Notes: generated by a model from the letters alone, not told the origin. Shown: positions 49,191 through 60,720, counted from the first letter of the stretch. The stretch: DNA of 64,000 nucleotides from Agroathelia rolfsii (GCA_018343915.1 JABRWF010000001.1:3844001-3908000), one strand, 5' to 3'. Translations and numbers: made by a program.

Positions 49191-50676
49191 TTATTCGCTC
49201 GAAGATGAGTGATGCGCCAAAAACCGACCGAGGACGGCTTGCAGTGCGTTTTCACTAAACTGAGTCTCTATCCCCATCAAAGACATTTCCGCGTTTTGCT
49301 TTGCACGGGGGAACATCTCGTTTTCGTATTCCTTTACGGACACAGACAATGCATTACAACTGGCGACTGCATCAGAACTGAGCAATCCATCTTTGCGTAA
49401 GATTATCGCACGTCCAAGCTTGAGTGCATCTTCCATAGCAACGTTGACACCTACTCCAGCAAAAGGCGACATTAAATGTGCTGCATCCCCTATGAGCGTC
49501 AATCTGAAACCTCGCATTAGAGGTTTCTAACGTTTAGAAGATTAGGATGAAACTCGCCCAGATTTGTGCTCCCATTCAATACCCACTGGAAGCATATAAA
49601 GCCGGCGAATAAGGAGAGGTTCGTCACTCTTCAAGATGAGGTCCTTCAATTCTTGAGTCCAAGTAGGGAAATATTGAACAATGAACTGCTCTCCCGCAGT
49701 GGGAGATTCCCAATCAATCCTGTTCTCTTGATTCCACGTCTCGGGTAAACGAAGCATGGCGTATACAAGCGCATGACCATTGTCCTGAATTCGTGCTGCC
49801 AATAGGCGTTCATGATCGATGGTCAGACAGCCCCCTGAGCCAATAAAACGAGCCATTTCGGGATACCGGGTTCGAACGTCGCGGATGACAGCCTCAAAGG
49901 CAGTAATACCGCAGTAAAATGGTTTCTCCCGAGTCAGAAGGGGTCTTACTTTAGACCACGCTCCGTCTGCACCAACGACGAGATGAAAACCATGCTCGAT
50001 GCTGCCATCCTCAAAATGGAGATTGTATACTCCTACTTCATCGGCCAATGCTTCAACGTTACGCAGTTTCTTGCCCCACACAACCGTGTTAGGTGCTAAA
50101 GAATCGAGCAGAATATCACGAAGCTTCAGACGGTCGATCTCGGGACGGTTACGACCATGATTGTTCCCAGTGATGTTTTCGTCAAGGTAGACTTTGCCAG
50201 TCGAGTCAAGAAGCTTATAGACTTCAGTCTCAGGATGCACATGCTTGAGCCATTCATCCCAGAGACCTGAAAGAAGTGTAAATTATTTCCTTAGCGCCGG
50301 AAATCCAAAGAATATGTCTCAACTTTTACCCTCACCTTACGGACCTTATAACGCCTTATAAGGGCCTTATAAGGTCCGTAAGGTGAGGGTAAAAGTTGGG
50401 ACATAGTGTATAAGGAAACGAACCTGCTTCACGAAGAGCAAGTTGACCCGTCTCAACATCGAGATCTAGTGTACCTCCTTGACCACGCGCGTCTCGAGAG
50501 TATTCAGACTCATAGACGGTACAAGGTATGTCATTGTTTTGCAATAAACGAGCGAAGGTTAAACCTGCTGGACCGGCTGTATTGAATGATTAGATTCCCA
50601 ATATATCAAAAGTAAGAACAAGATATGAATATTCACCCCCAATGACGGCAGTCTTGATGTTGTTCGAAGATGGCAT
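49191..50676 (-). CDS. FAD-dependent monooxygenase, TetX-like, copy 2
   Basis: Close paralogue of the gene at 43240-44705. ATG 50676 gives MPSSNNIKTAVIGG; after the first intron AGPAGLTFARLLQNNDIPCT and VYESEYSRDARGQGGTLDLD. The second intron, after QLALREAG, is enlarged by a palindromic insertion (50313-50405), then LWDEWLKHVHPETEVYKLLD. NRPEIDRLKLRDILLDSL, LVVGADGAWSKVRPLL and LTLIGDAAHLMSPFAGVGVN are intact. The protein ends ...FLAHHSSSSE. All core FAD motifs are kept, so it is probably active if the enlarged intron is spliced. Substrate unknown. Confidence 0.87.
50313..50405. repeat. near-perfect palindrome in intron of monooxygenase copy 2
   Basis: The left arm starts ATGTCTCAACTTTTACCCTC and continues through CACCTTACGGACCTTATA. 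The right arm is its complement with one mismatch near the tip (TCT against TCC). The centre has CGCCTTATAAGGGC. Arms are about 37 nt. The matching intron of copy 1 is about 60 nt with no such sequence, so this is an insertion. Confidence 0.9.
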
Positions 50677-51028
50677 GCGGCTATTTAAATTGATTGAGGT
50701 GCAGAAAGCAACTGTGTTCTTGGTGAGCTGCGAGCCCAGCTATGAATGTCAGCGTTTAAATACTTTGCAAGCGGTATAATACCGAGGCATGCTAGCCGAT
50801 AAGATGATCCAAAGTTAGATTTTGTTGATATGCTTCAGCTCAAGCTGGTTTGCAATGTTGCGAGTACACACGGCAAGAGGTCAAGAACCTAAGGTCATCA
50901 AGGCACAGCCTGCGGCAAGCCGTTACGCGTGCCGCGGCCGGTTTGTACACGCCCTCATCGGCATTACATAAGGCTCAGTGACAAAGTGGCACTACTTTGT
51001 TCAGTCGTCACACCCAGTGAAGCTCGAA
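50677..51028. other. intergenic upstream of monooxygenase copy 2
   Basis: Promoter region of the minus-strand gene. No other feature recognised. Confidence 0.4.
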
Positions 51029-51092
51029 AATAACACACAGGCAGAAACCAAATAAAAACGCCGTTTTTATTTGATTTCTGTCTGTGTGTAAT
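51029..51092. repeat. 64-nt hairpin element
   Basis: Arms of about 30 nt: AACACACAGGCAGAAACCAA then ATAAAAACG, and the complement of ACACACAGACAGAAATCAAA, with two to three mismatches around a central CGCCG. It is built like the 15330-15398 hairpin (GC-containing ends, A-tract, CG centre, T-tract) but differs in sequence. Confidence 0.8.
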
Positions 51093-51796
51093 ACATCCCG
51101 ACGATACGGTGATGTGTGACCATGCGTGAGCGACGAAACCGCGTGAAACACCGCCACCGACGAAACAACTCAAGGGTGGGGCATAGTAATGGTAGTTTGG
51201 CGATGTTCCGCCTCTTTTACACCAACAAACAGCGACTCGGATAACAGCTTAGAAGTATGCAATGCGTAGGTTCAAATCCGTTACCAACTTTCTAGAACTG
51301 AATCTGAGCTCATAACATCATGATTTGTGAAACCCATCGATTACCTATGAGACTAAGTATGAGTACTACCACTAGCATATGCCGGTATAGTCTTAGCGTC
51401 AACGACACTCCAGACATTAATGTACTCTTTATGCCAATTTTTTGTTGTTTGGAACATCTAATAGCGTATATGTATCACTAACTGCAGTATTGTAGATAAT
51501 GCTGTACAGTTCACTGGAACAATACGAGCTATTCATACTACAGGATATGCTCAAAGCTCCAGTTTATAATTGCTAAATCAAGTAGGAGTAGATTGTATGT
51601 GTGTGTGCGCGCTTGGGCCAGCAGATTGCCTTCAAAAGTGCAACTGGAATGAATTACGAGACGGGAAGAGATCCTCTCTCAATACTTTGTAGCATACCAG
51701 ACGCTAAAGCAACTTGTAAAAATATATTAGTACAAGTCGCTACCTGAAATGTGAACGTCTACATACCTCTTACGAATGTGAGTCCAAATTGAAATT
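51093..51796. other. intergenic, no gene recognised
   Basis: AT-rich. A B-box-like GGTTCAAATCC at 51269-51279 has no partner A box or acceptor stem. Confidence 0.4.
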
Positions 51797-53531
51797 TCAC
51801 AGTTGTCGAGAAACAATATGGGTCATGGTGATATCTACTGTGTCGTGTTCTTCGCCACCACTAACAATGGTAGCATTCATGTTCTCTTTCAGGTTGAGTA
51901 TGATGCGCGATGACATTGCTATCGATATACTATCCAGCCGAGATTCTTTCAAAATTCTGTCCGTCTTCGAAAGCCAAACAGACAGACAATAATAAGCTTA
52001 CCATGTCGATAGCCAGGAGAGTGAGCCAGGAGAAAGGAAGGACTTGAGAAATAATGACGGAAATAAGTAGCAAACTCTGGGAATGTGTGTTTGAACCATA
52101 ACCCACACTATGTATCTAGAAAAAGTTGTATGTAAATAGCGCATTAGTTTACGCTATTTTCGAAGAAGAAAAAACTCACGAAGTACGTCACGGTGTTCAT
52201 GAAAAAGATTAATGACATCGACCTGTATGTATTTAGATTAAATATTAGTTTTTAAAATAGCACTTAAATATTTGAGAAAACGAAAATAACCAACAAAAAA
52301 TATATGAGGCCTGGTTTCGCTCCATGTGAATCGGAAATCATAGTAAGAGGATTACATAAAAAACTCTTACCATCTCGAAGCATGATTGTGCTGAGAAACG
52401 GCCTCCCGTAGATGTCTCGCGAGGCTTTAGCCATTTTCCATGTCTTATTGATCGTCAAGGAGACAATGACTAGTTCCCAGATAATGAAAATGATCCAGTA
52501 ATATTTTGCAACTTGCGAGATTTGCGGTTAAACGAGATCGCAAATCTGTTGCTACTAAGTACGCTTACCGATTGTCCTGGTAGTATTAACCAGATTCAGT
52601 TTAGCAGATTTTTTATACAACAGATTTTGGGACTTGATTTGAGTGTTGACGTCCCAGCATATAACCGAAGATGTGAACTCACGGGGCACCACTGTGTACA
52701 GCTAGACATCCGTATAAATACACGATTGGGAAATTGAGGTTGTCCACAAGCACCCACTATTATCATATCAAGTTAGGCATTGGAACGTCGAATCTTGCAA
52801 AGGCTTACCACAGCGAAGCATGCTAACAAGAATGAAAACGGAATCATAATCCGGAGGAATTTTTTCTGATGTCCATATAAGGCTGAAATACGCCAGATCT
52901 GCAGGCCTGTTTTCGAAATCATGGGTCAATCTGGATTGTTGAGCGAAAGAAGAAGTTTTTTTTCGCCTTACCCCACATGAATAGTTGTGACACAAACATA
53001 AGAGAAGCATAACTAACATTGACGATATGGCACCTATGAAAATTGTGTGTTCCAGCCCGGATCATATATAATACGTTAGAAAACTAATCGCTACCACTGC
53101 AGAAGTATGTTTGTTAGATTTCTGCTCTCCGAGAATGAGGAATATAGAGAAGGGAAATACTCTGGATGTCGGAGACAGGAAGACGACAGCAAACCGGCCA
53201 ACGTTGATAATTAAAGATAAGTAACGATTGACGAGAAACACAATAGCGACTATATGGAAGGGCCGGCGCCATATCAAACGAATTTCCAGTCCAAGAGTAA
53301 GAATATAGTCATAACAGAGTAAAACTAGGAGGATATAGTTTGATTATATTAGTATTACATAGTCATATTTTCCAACAGCTAGGTCTATACACACCAATGG
53401 AAACGACGAAAAAGTAATTTATGGTAGTCCTGGAGTTGCAAAAAGTGTCATTAAGAGGGCAATCACGAATGAAAGTGTATCATTTACGCTTTCAACGGTG
53501 TAAGGCCAGTGTTAGAACCATCCGAGAGCAT
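51797..53531 (-). CDS. seven-helix membrane protein, DUF6533 type, copy 1
   Basis: Agaricomycete membrane family of unknown function. Start MLSDGSNTGLTPLK, then a small exon TTINYFFVVSI, then the DUF6533 signature YDYILTLGLEIRLIWRRPFH and IVAIVFLVNRYLSLI. Later exons include LTINKTWKMAKASRDIYGRP followed by FLSTIMLRDG, matching the family cytoplasmic-loop pattern. The C-terminal tail reads LNLKENMNATIVSGGEEHDT and VDITMTHIVSRQL. It is very similar to the gene at 55276-57019, so the two are tandem duplicates. Exon limits in the middle (52500-53000) are approximate. Confidence 0.72.
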
Positions 53532-54463
53532 GGCAATGGCATAAGGAAGAAAGATGATTTATGCGAAGGGTGGAGTTTGTAGCGTAACTCCAGGAGGCGG
53601 GATTTTGTCGGTTTTCGTGTTTCGTGGCAGTCCTGCTTGATGAGTACAATAGACTATTAGTCAGAACGGGTGCGAATCCGTTATTCAGTTAGTAGTCCCA
53701 AAACAATGCGATTTCCCTGTTTGTCAAGCTTGTCGGGTCTTTACTGTCGTGCATAAGAGAGCACTCGATGGAAATGTGCCACTACACTGGATGATACGCC
53801 GACCCTGCCATCAAGGAGCAACCATCAGACAAATTTATGCGGAGCCAACTACGTAACCCCTCATAGCCGACAGAAACTATAAGAACAATGTTGAGTTTTG
53901 ACTGATACTTACAGATGATTTTCATGTATGATATGAATACTAAAATCTAAGCGAACCCACATACACGTACCAGTGATCTATGCTACTTCACTGGAAGGAC
54001 TGGAAATCATTGAAACCGATCGTGTGGATTTTATGGAGGCATCCCATAGTGTTCGAAAGAGACCAGGGGTAATACTTGCAGGGCTGGCTAGACCAAAGAC
54101 ATTGATCGTGTTACCATGTTCAACAATTTGAAATCACAGCTCTTATGAACAAGTTTTGAACGCGCTGATAAGATTGGAAAGAGAAGTCAATTCGGCTTTA
54201 GATATGTACTAGTGCACATAGTACTCCAGATTTGGGCCGCGCTGACTGAGCCAAGCCGGCGGGGTTTCAGTGCAATTTCAGCCAGTGATTAAAAGAACCA
54301 AGAGCCAAAAATAATGACACATTCGGATTTCAATGTTTGTCATCGTTCATGCGTCCATGTTCCGGCATCATAGCCGTTGGGATCGCTAGGAAAGGTCCCT
54401 GCCCCCACAGTTAACCTTGTACCTGTGCGGGTGTGTTGGCTCGATAGTCCCCTTAGGCAAACT
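53532..54463. other. intergenic, no gene recognised
   Basis: AT-rich sequence with short frames only; promoter of the upstream minus gene. Confidence 0.4.
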
Positions 54464-54667
54464 AGGACCCTGGCATACCGCATTCGACCTTTCTCGCAAA
54501 GTTGGTCCGTTTTTGTCCAGACTAAGTTTAATTATATGTCAAACTGAGATTTGCTTGGTATATTCCTGACACAATTTAGACTTACTGGATTTTGGTCCGT
54601 CATTTTCCGGACAAATATAAATCGGACTAATCTTGCGGAAAAAGTCGAATAAGGTATGCCAGGATCC
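54464..54667. repeat. 204-nt MITE-like element
   Basis: Inverted ends: AGGACCCTGGCATACC at the left (54464) and the complement of AGGATCCTGGCATACC at the right. The match extends about 45-50 nt inward through ATTCGAC, CGCAA and TTGGTCCG. The centre is AT-rich. It supplies the C-terminal part of a spurious minus frame (54539-54949). Confidence 0.75.
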
Positions 54668-54779
54668 TCGCAGACTACGCTGCCGACATTCACTGACAAT
54701 CGATGAACTTGATAGAGCGGCCGATAGACAAACATGTAAGTGGCTGAAGTAACGCCGATGATCCGTAATTTTGGGTTTA

Positions 54780-54960
54780 ATACGGCAGCTCACCAATTCG
54801 AACTCGGCGGAATCCTTCGAGTCACTCATATCGGTGCCAGTAGTATCACGCATGTAGTAAATTGCAACCGAAAGCACATGCAGATATGCGAAAGACGTGA
54901 TTTGTGAATGTGCTTCGTTTTCCAAAGTTAGGTCCATGCGGGTAGACATCGCTCTGAGCT
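54780..54960 (-). pseudogene. possible relic of a DUF6533 3' exon
   Basis: A minus-strand frame starting MSTRMDLTLENEAH faintly resembles MTSRLILNLRENM, the last-exon block of the neighbouring DUF6533 gene. No upstream DUF6533 exon is found on the minus strand, and the 204-nt element interrupts the downstream side. It could equally be chance. Confidence 0.22.
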
Positions 54961-55275
54961 ATTTTTGTCCACTATGACCGTATTGTCCATTAGCTAATAG
55001 TATAGTGTTGCCAGTAATAATACACAGCTGGTTTTAATAGTACCAAGTGATTATATCGCTCGACGTGCTAGTCCTGGCTTAAATATGTATGCCATCTTAG
55101 CGATACCCATAAACCAGAAACAACCTCCCGACCACCTCACAGGGCATGCCACATAGTAGTTTTATTATCCCTATTATATGTCCAACCTGAGAGAAATTTA
55201 TTAATAGAATAAGTGTTGAGTCAATTCATGTAGTTCCTTGGTGGTAAAGACGTTCACGTACTAGCAGAAAACGTA
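54961..55275. other. intergenic, no gene recognised
   Basis: 3' flank of the DUF6533 copy 2 gene; AT-rich with no motif seen. Confidence 0.4.
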
Positions 55276-57019
55276 TCATGCACTCTCATTGAATAGTTCC
55301 AATTGCCGGGAAATGATGTTGGTCATGGTAATGTCAGCCGTGACATGCTCATCCCCGCCACTGACAATTGAAGCGTCCATGTTCTCTCTAAGGTTAAGTA
55401 TAAGGCGTGATGTCATGGCAATTGACACACTGTCGGTCGGGGTGTGAATCATTCGTTTCCTTTCCTTTTTGGATGGCGTGTGCAGAGGAGGGAGGTAGGC
55501 GAACATACCATGTCGAGATCCACGAGAGCGAGGCTATGGACAGATAGGGCTTATTGAGAGATAAGAAGATCAGGCTCCATTTTTAATCATGGAATTAGAT
55601 AATAAAATACCGAGGTAATCTGTAGAGAATGATCAAGATATGGGGGTCAACATCAAAAGAGATGCTTACCGTGAAGGTTAAGATATTGACTAGGCAAAGA
55701 AACAATATAATCCTACATAGATAATCACATATTTACACCCAAGAGCATTCGAAATAAACGACCAACAGGAAATAAAAGACACCTATGACTGTGTGTCAGT
55801 ACCAAATATATCACAGTCGATAAAATACTCACCGTATTGAAGGAGAACAGTACTGAGGAACGGCCTCCCGTAAATGTCCCGTGTGGTCCGTACGGTTCTC
55901 CACGTCTTTATGATAGTTAAGGAGACGACAAGAGATTCCCAGACAAGCTGGATTACCCAGGTAGCCGTTGCACCTACAGCAGCAGTATTGATTAGAGAGT
56001 GTTAAGGCCGGGTTCAAATGACACTGGTAGATCCCCAGTAGCCAAGCACACGAACCAGTAATGCTAGATGGACGGAATTAGTAACAGTCCAGTGATAGCA
56101 CTTGGGAGACCTTTTCGGAGGAAGGGAGGGGAAGATCATTGTACAGATGACTCTGAATGCGTACTCACGGTACTCCCAGTGCATATGAGGACATGCAGCC
56201 GTATTCATACACAGACATAGCCGAAGCGGTGAGGGAGCTAATAACTATCCACTAGCGGCCCAGCTAATTGAGCGTTATAAAGCATAGGATTTTGATGCAA
56301 GTTTACCGAAGTGAGCACCGTCAAGGTTAGGGGGAAAAAGACCATCGTATATAGAAACTTCCTGTTGTGTCCATATAAAGCCGAAACGCGCCAGAACTGT
56401 ATGCCTTTAGAAAACAAGAGGAAAGACGTTAGTAACAAGGCAGGTATCAATTGGATAATGAGAATGTTTTGTTGACGTACCCCACATGACAATCTGAGAT
56501 ATAGTCATAATGGAGCTGTGAGTAGTAGAAACGATACGACATCTAAAAACAATCCATATTGAAACCAGGCCTGTAGTAAGTGTGTAAACTCGTGACTACC
56601 CCTGTAAATATGCTGATATTAGATATCTTCTCTTTCTTCAGCACAAAATTATGGAAAATACTTGGTATGACAAAGGCACAAAGATAGCAGCGAGCCGAAT
56701 GAAACTGGCAATCAAAGATAGGTAACGATTGACAAGCCAGGCAATAGTGACCATGTGAAAGGGTTGGCGCCATATCAGGCGAATTTCGGGGCCAACGGTG
56801 AGAAAGTAATCATAAAAGACCACCACTACGGTTGTTGTTCCAGATGATTCAGCCGATTTTATCGCGACTCAGTGCAGCACATACTGATAGCAGCGACAAA
56901 AAAGCCTTGAATGGTTTTCCTATAGACATGTAACATGCGTCACGACGAGACTTGAGAAGAGGAAATAATATTTACGCTGTCACCACCGGAGCACCAGTGT
57001 CCATGCCGGCAGAGGACAT
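55276..57019 (-). CDS. seven-helix membrane protein, DUF6533 type, copy 2
   Basis: Start ATG 57019 (MSSAGMDTGAPVVTA; an inner ATG at MDTGAP is also possible). A small exon AKTIQGFFVAAI follows, then FYDYFLTVGPEIRLIWRQPF and HMVTIAWLVNRYLSLI, the DUF6533 signature. The middle has FWRVSALYGHNRKFLY and a loop region RTTRDIYGRPFLSTVLLQY. The C-terminal exon has MTSRLILNLRENMDASIVSG and GDEHVTADITMTNIISRQLE. Layout and sequence match copy 1, including the tiny second exon. Function unknown; the family is predicted to sit in membranes. Confidence 0.75.
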
Positions 57020-58092
57020 GGAATGGGGAAGGAAGGCAAGGAATGGAAAGGGTCAGCTATGTCGCATGAAGACAAATATGCGGGGATTTATCGGCTTCAG
57101 CATTTCGTGGCAGTTCCAGTCCCTAGACAGACTCAACATGTTCAATATACAAGGACAGGCACAGATATGCTATGCTGTTACGCAAACCCCGAGACACACC
57201 GATTTCTACGGACCACTCCGCCTTTAAGTTGACGGCAATCTAATTGTCCCAATAGACGAAAAAGAGTTGCGCATCGACCCTGTCAGCCACGAGCAACCAT
57301 CAAACTTGGAAAAAGCTTGTATCCCACTAACCATTGGCAGCAGGAACTCTTACAGCTGGTTTGTAATGGATCATGACGATAATATTGGGCTGTGATAGCA
57401 ACGTGGACATCCAGTCGCTACGGTAGCTTTCCTGTATGTGTACCGTGAGCAGTCTTAATCCGCTTTTCCAAGAAAGTTGTCGACCTATCGAAAAGTTAGG
57501 CGTGGATAGCTACTCTATACTCTCGAATGAAGAAGAATGGTAATCGATAGGCGCAGACGTAGATAGAATCAAATGCAGTCCCCGCAAGAACATAAATGCC
57601 TAGTATTTCTTCCACTGGCAGCTTGGATTGCTAGCATTCTAGAGCTCAGAAACCTGAGTAAGCGAGCTAAAAAAGAAAATCAAGCGAGATCGGTAACCAT
57701 TGACTGCAGATGAATTGATGCGTTGATAGTCTCATCCAGTCCAATACCTCTTCAGTGGTCTAAATTGAACTCTGAGCCGGTATCTTGGCACAGGTTAGTA
57801 GCTAAGGCTCTTTATTACCCATGGCGTACATCACAAGACGTAATTCGCAATTGCACCTTATTTGCGCTGCTGAACTCCGACCTCGGGATTGTGCACCATA
57901 CTTGGCAATCCGAGTCACTGGAACTTGAATCATAGTCGAAAACTCCAAGTGGCTGGGCACCACTACATGTGATAAGGGCGCGCGGGTGGCTGAAGTGTGG
58001 CGCGTGTGATCCGTCCTGTGGCTGGCGTCGTTCACCTCTATTAGGCCTTTGTTAGCTTGTTGCAGGGTCTTTTGCCTCCCACTCCACGCGCC
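57020..58092. other. intergenic between divergent genes
   Basis: No gene recognised. Small frames on both strands lack motifs. It holds the promoters of DUF6533 copy 2 (minus) and the ceramidase (plus). Confidence 0.45.
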
Positions 58093-59389
58093 ATGAACTC
58101 GACCCACGTCGGCTACTGGGGCCCCGTCACTGCTACCCTCGACTGGTGCGAGGCCAACTACCAGTTCTCACACCACATTGCCGAGATGGCCAACACATTC
58201 TCCAACCTTTTTACCATCGTCATCGCGCTCTACGGTGCTCGTTGGGCCCGTACGCTCCCCGTGCAATACATGCTATGTTTTCTGGTACATACCTTTGTCT
58301 CTTGAACCCTCATTTCATATATGGAATACTATGAGGCTTATTATTTATATTATACATGAATGTTGTCCCCTGAATTTTATTGAAAAGACATTCAGTATCG
58401 TTGGCCTTGGCAGTTTTGCGTTCCACTCGACACTACTCTTTAGTGCTCAACTAGCTGACGAGCTACCAATGATTATCTCCGTCAGCTGGGGTATCTTCAT
58501 ACTGCTCGATACCGCACCTGGGTTCTCAGTCTCGTCACATCGCTCACAGTTCCTGCTGTTGGCAGCGCTGGCATTCGACGTTCTCTTTTCCATTAGCTAG
58601 TATGTTATTTCTGCTCGATCTCCCACCTTAAACTTGTACACTTTCTCCTATCTCTCTTGCGGAAAGTTTCTGACAAGACCTCTTCAAAACAAAAAAGCTT
58701 CATTTACAGAAACCCTGTCTACCACCAAGTCGTCTTTGCCACGCTTTTGATCAGCACCGCGTTTCGGACATGGTACCTCCTCAACCGACACACGACTCCC
58801 GTGCCGATCCCTTCTGAGAAAAAGGCCATTTCGACGCGCATGTTTGCTATCGGCGGAGCGACTTTTGCATTTGGTTTCCTAGTGTGGAATCTGGATAACA
58901 TCTTTTGTAGTACGTTGACAAGGTGGAAGGTTGCGATTGGCTGGCCTGTAGCGTTTTTGCTTGAAGGTAAGATAATATGTTTTGTTTCTCCTACACTAGG
59001 GGCTTAAATTCTTTTTCAATATGATTAGGGCACTCATGGTGGCATATATTTACCGTACGTCCGCTAAACCACATTAAAATATAAATAACTCAAATATGTG
59101 AAATCACCATAGGGGCTGGGCAGCTATCTTATGACTGTTGGAGATATCTGTAAGTCGATTCCATCTTTGTCCCTATCGTACAAGAACTAAATGGAAACAC
59201 GCTCTACGGCTCAAAAAAAAGATCTGTGAGCGGCCTTTCCCCCAACATCTGTCCTATATGCTTATGGAAACATTTCATTTTGTGTATAGAACCCTCTGTA
59301 TCAAGGACGACCACCGAAAATACGATATAACATATAACAGCTTATATCTACCACGTGTGGTACATGCAAACAGGACAAAAGTAAAATAA
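58093..59389 (+). CDS. YPC1: alkaline ceramidase
   Basis: A membrane amidase of the ER/Golgi that hydrolyses ceramide (phytoceramide or dihydroceramide in yeast homologues). The start MNSTHVGYWGPVTATLDWCE carries the family motif WGPVTATLDWCEANY with acidic metal-binding residues, followed by SHHIAEMANTFSNLF. The first intron joins MLCFL to TFSIVGLGSFAFHSTLLF, which holds the first Zn-binding His. Helices follow, then VYHQVVFATLLISTAFRTWY and the small exon HSWWHIFT with the other two His ligands, then GLGSYLMTVGDI. The last exon gives TLCIKDDHRKYDITYN and ends ANRTKVK. Several exons are under 40 nt. The symbol follows the yeast family; which ceramide is used is not decided here. Confidence 0.9.
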
Positions 59390-59691
59390 TTGTTGTGGGA
59401 TTTATGATTATTAACCAGGCTGTATAGCATCTTCCCTATTGTTGTTTTCTTTCATTCTTGTTGGCATGCACAGTAGAACAATTATTAAATCATTAGAGCT
59501 ACGATACATTTTTTCTTCGTGTCACGAAATGAGTGGTGGTTTGATAATTGGTGAGCGTTAAGGTAAATGATGAATGTTTGTGCACTGGTGTATGGTGTAT
59601 CGTCTATACCTGAGTGGTCTAGATGCTCAAGGGGTGATATGGCCTATTGGCGCTGAATTTTTTGATGGATGGGTGCGAGTTGAAACCATTA
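59390..59691. other. convergent intergenic region
   Basis: 302 nt between the stops of the ceramidase (+) and EF-Ts (-). No feature seen. Confidence 0.45.
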
Positions 59692-60720
59692 TCACAGCGC
59701 CTCGCCGACGGTCCACCTGGCCAAGTCGAGTACGGCAACCTTGGCTTTGCGTTCCTCCGCCCATTTCTCTAGCACAATACGGACAGTTTCATCCTGAATG
59801 CCGCCTACATTCATCATGAATTGCTGGTCGTACAGTGCCGTCTCGTCCACGGCACCCTCTTCCGACGCATATACTGAGCGTGTGTCGAACCCTACGGTCT
59901 GGCGTGCAATAGCAGCCTCGAGACGTTCCACCTCGGCAGCAAATGCTGGATCCTTGAACAGCGCTGGCAATTCAGGTGACTTGAGCGCGAGCAGAGCCAG
60001 TGCACCAACGCGGCCCGTGTGACCATTGTTCAGCGACCCGTGCGCGTATGCCGCGAGGCGCAAGCCGTGGTTGGGACTGCCCGGATTGGACTGCATCACC
60101 GCCGTCGCACGGCGCAGCACAATGTTCTCTCCCACCTTCGCAATCGTCTCCTTGATCGCACTCTCGACGGTTTGAGGCGGCGAACCGCTAGGACCCGCAG
60201 ATAACGATGTCTCCGACATAAGCGGCGCGTCGTTCAGCCACGCCAAGTCGCATGCGCGTAAGAACGCCGCGCTGGTATGGTCCGGTCCAGGCTCCTCAGA
60301 GTGGAACGCGGCCGTACGCGCAATATCCCGCGCAAGGCGCTGGAAAAGCTCGTTCCGGCCCACAAAGTCTGTCTCGCAGTTAAGCTCGACAAGGGCACCA
60401 CGCACGACGCGGCTCTGTTGGCCTACAGAGCCGATCCCGCGAGAAAGTACGGCGGTGGAGACGAGACCTTCGCCCGTCGCGCGGTCTTGCAGCTTCGAGG
60501 CCTTTTTGGCGCCAGTGGCAATTAGGTCTTGTTGGAGCCAGTCGAGTGCAGCATCGACGTCGTTGTTTGTCGCGGACAGGGCCTCGCGCGCTTTCGTGAG
60601 CGAGACTTCGGTGCGTTTGCGGAGCTCGGCGACGAGTTTGACGGGCACTTTGGCGGCTTCGCTTGCAGTTGAGTAAGCCCTGTAGAGTGGGCGTGTTGCT
60701 TGTAGTGAGCGTCTGAACAT
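59692..60720 (-). CDS. TSF1: mitochondrial elongation factor Ts
   Basis: Guanine-nucleotide exchange factor for mitochondrial EF-Tu. One exon, 342 residues. ATG 60720 begins MFRRSLQATRPLYRAYSTAS, an Arg/Ser-rich mitochondrial presequence; a frame extension to 60840 is hydrophobic leader-like noise and is not used. The UBA-like N domain reads VPVKLVAELRKRTEVSLTKA with ALDWLQQDL. The core has RGALVELNCETDFVGRNELF, the TDFVAR-type signature, then a dimerisation/core region ending VLDLARWTVGEAL. Some insertions make it longer than bacterial EF-Ts. Confidence 0.94.
   Translation of the reverse strand: MFRRSLQATRPLYRAYSTASEAAKVPVKLVAELRKRTEVSLTKAREALSATNNDVDAALDWLQQDLIATGAKKASKLQDRATGEGLVSTAVLSRGIGSVGQQSRVVRGALVELNCETDFVGRNELFQRLARDIARTAAFHSEEPGPDHTSAAFLRACDLAWLNDAPLMSETSLSAGPSGSPPQTVESAIKETIAKVGENIVLRRATAVMQSNPGSPNHGLRLAAYAHGSLNNGHTGRVGALALLALKSPELPALFKDPAFAAEVERLEAAIARQTVGFDTRSVYASEEGAVDETALYDQQFMMNVGGIQDETVRIVLEKWAEERKAKVAVLDLARWTVGEAL

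Noticed and set aside
51269..51279. B-box-like GGTTCAAATCC suggesting a tRNA gene
   Set aside because: No A box, anticodon arm or matching acceptor stem at the right distance upstream; a similar GGTGCGAATCC near 53669 fails the same test.
54539..54949. 136-codon minus frame as a complete gene
   Set aside because: Its last third is the arm of the 204-nt inverted-repeat element; only its first part could be a relic.
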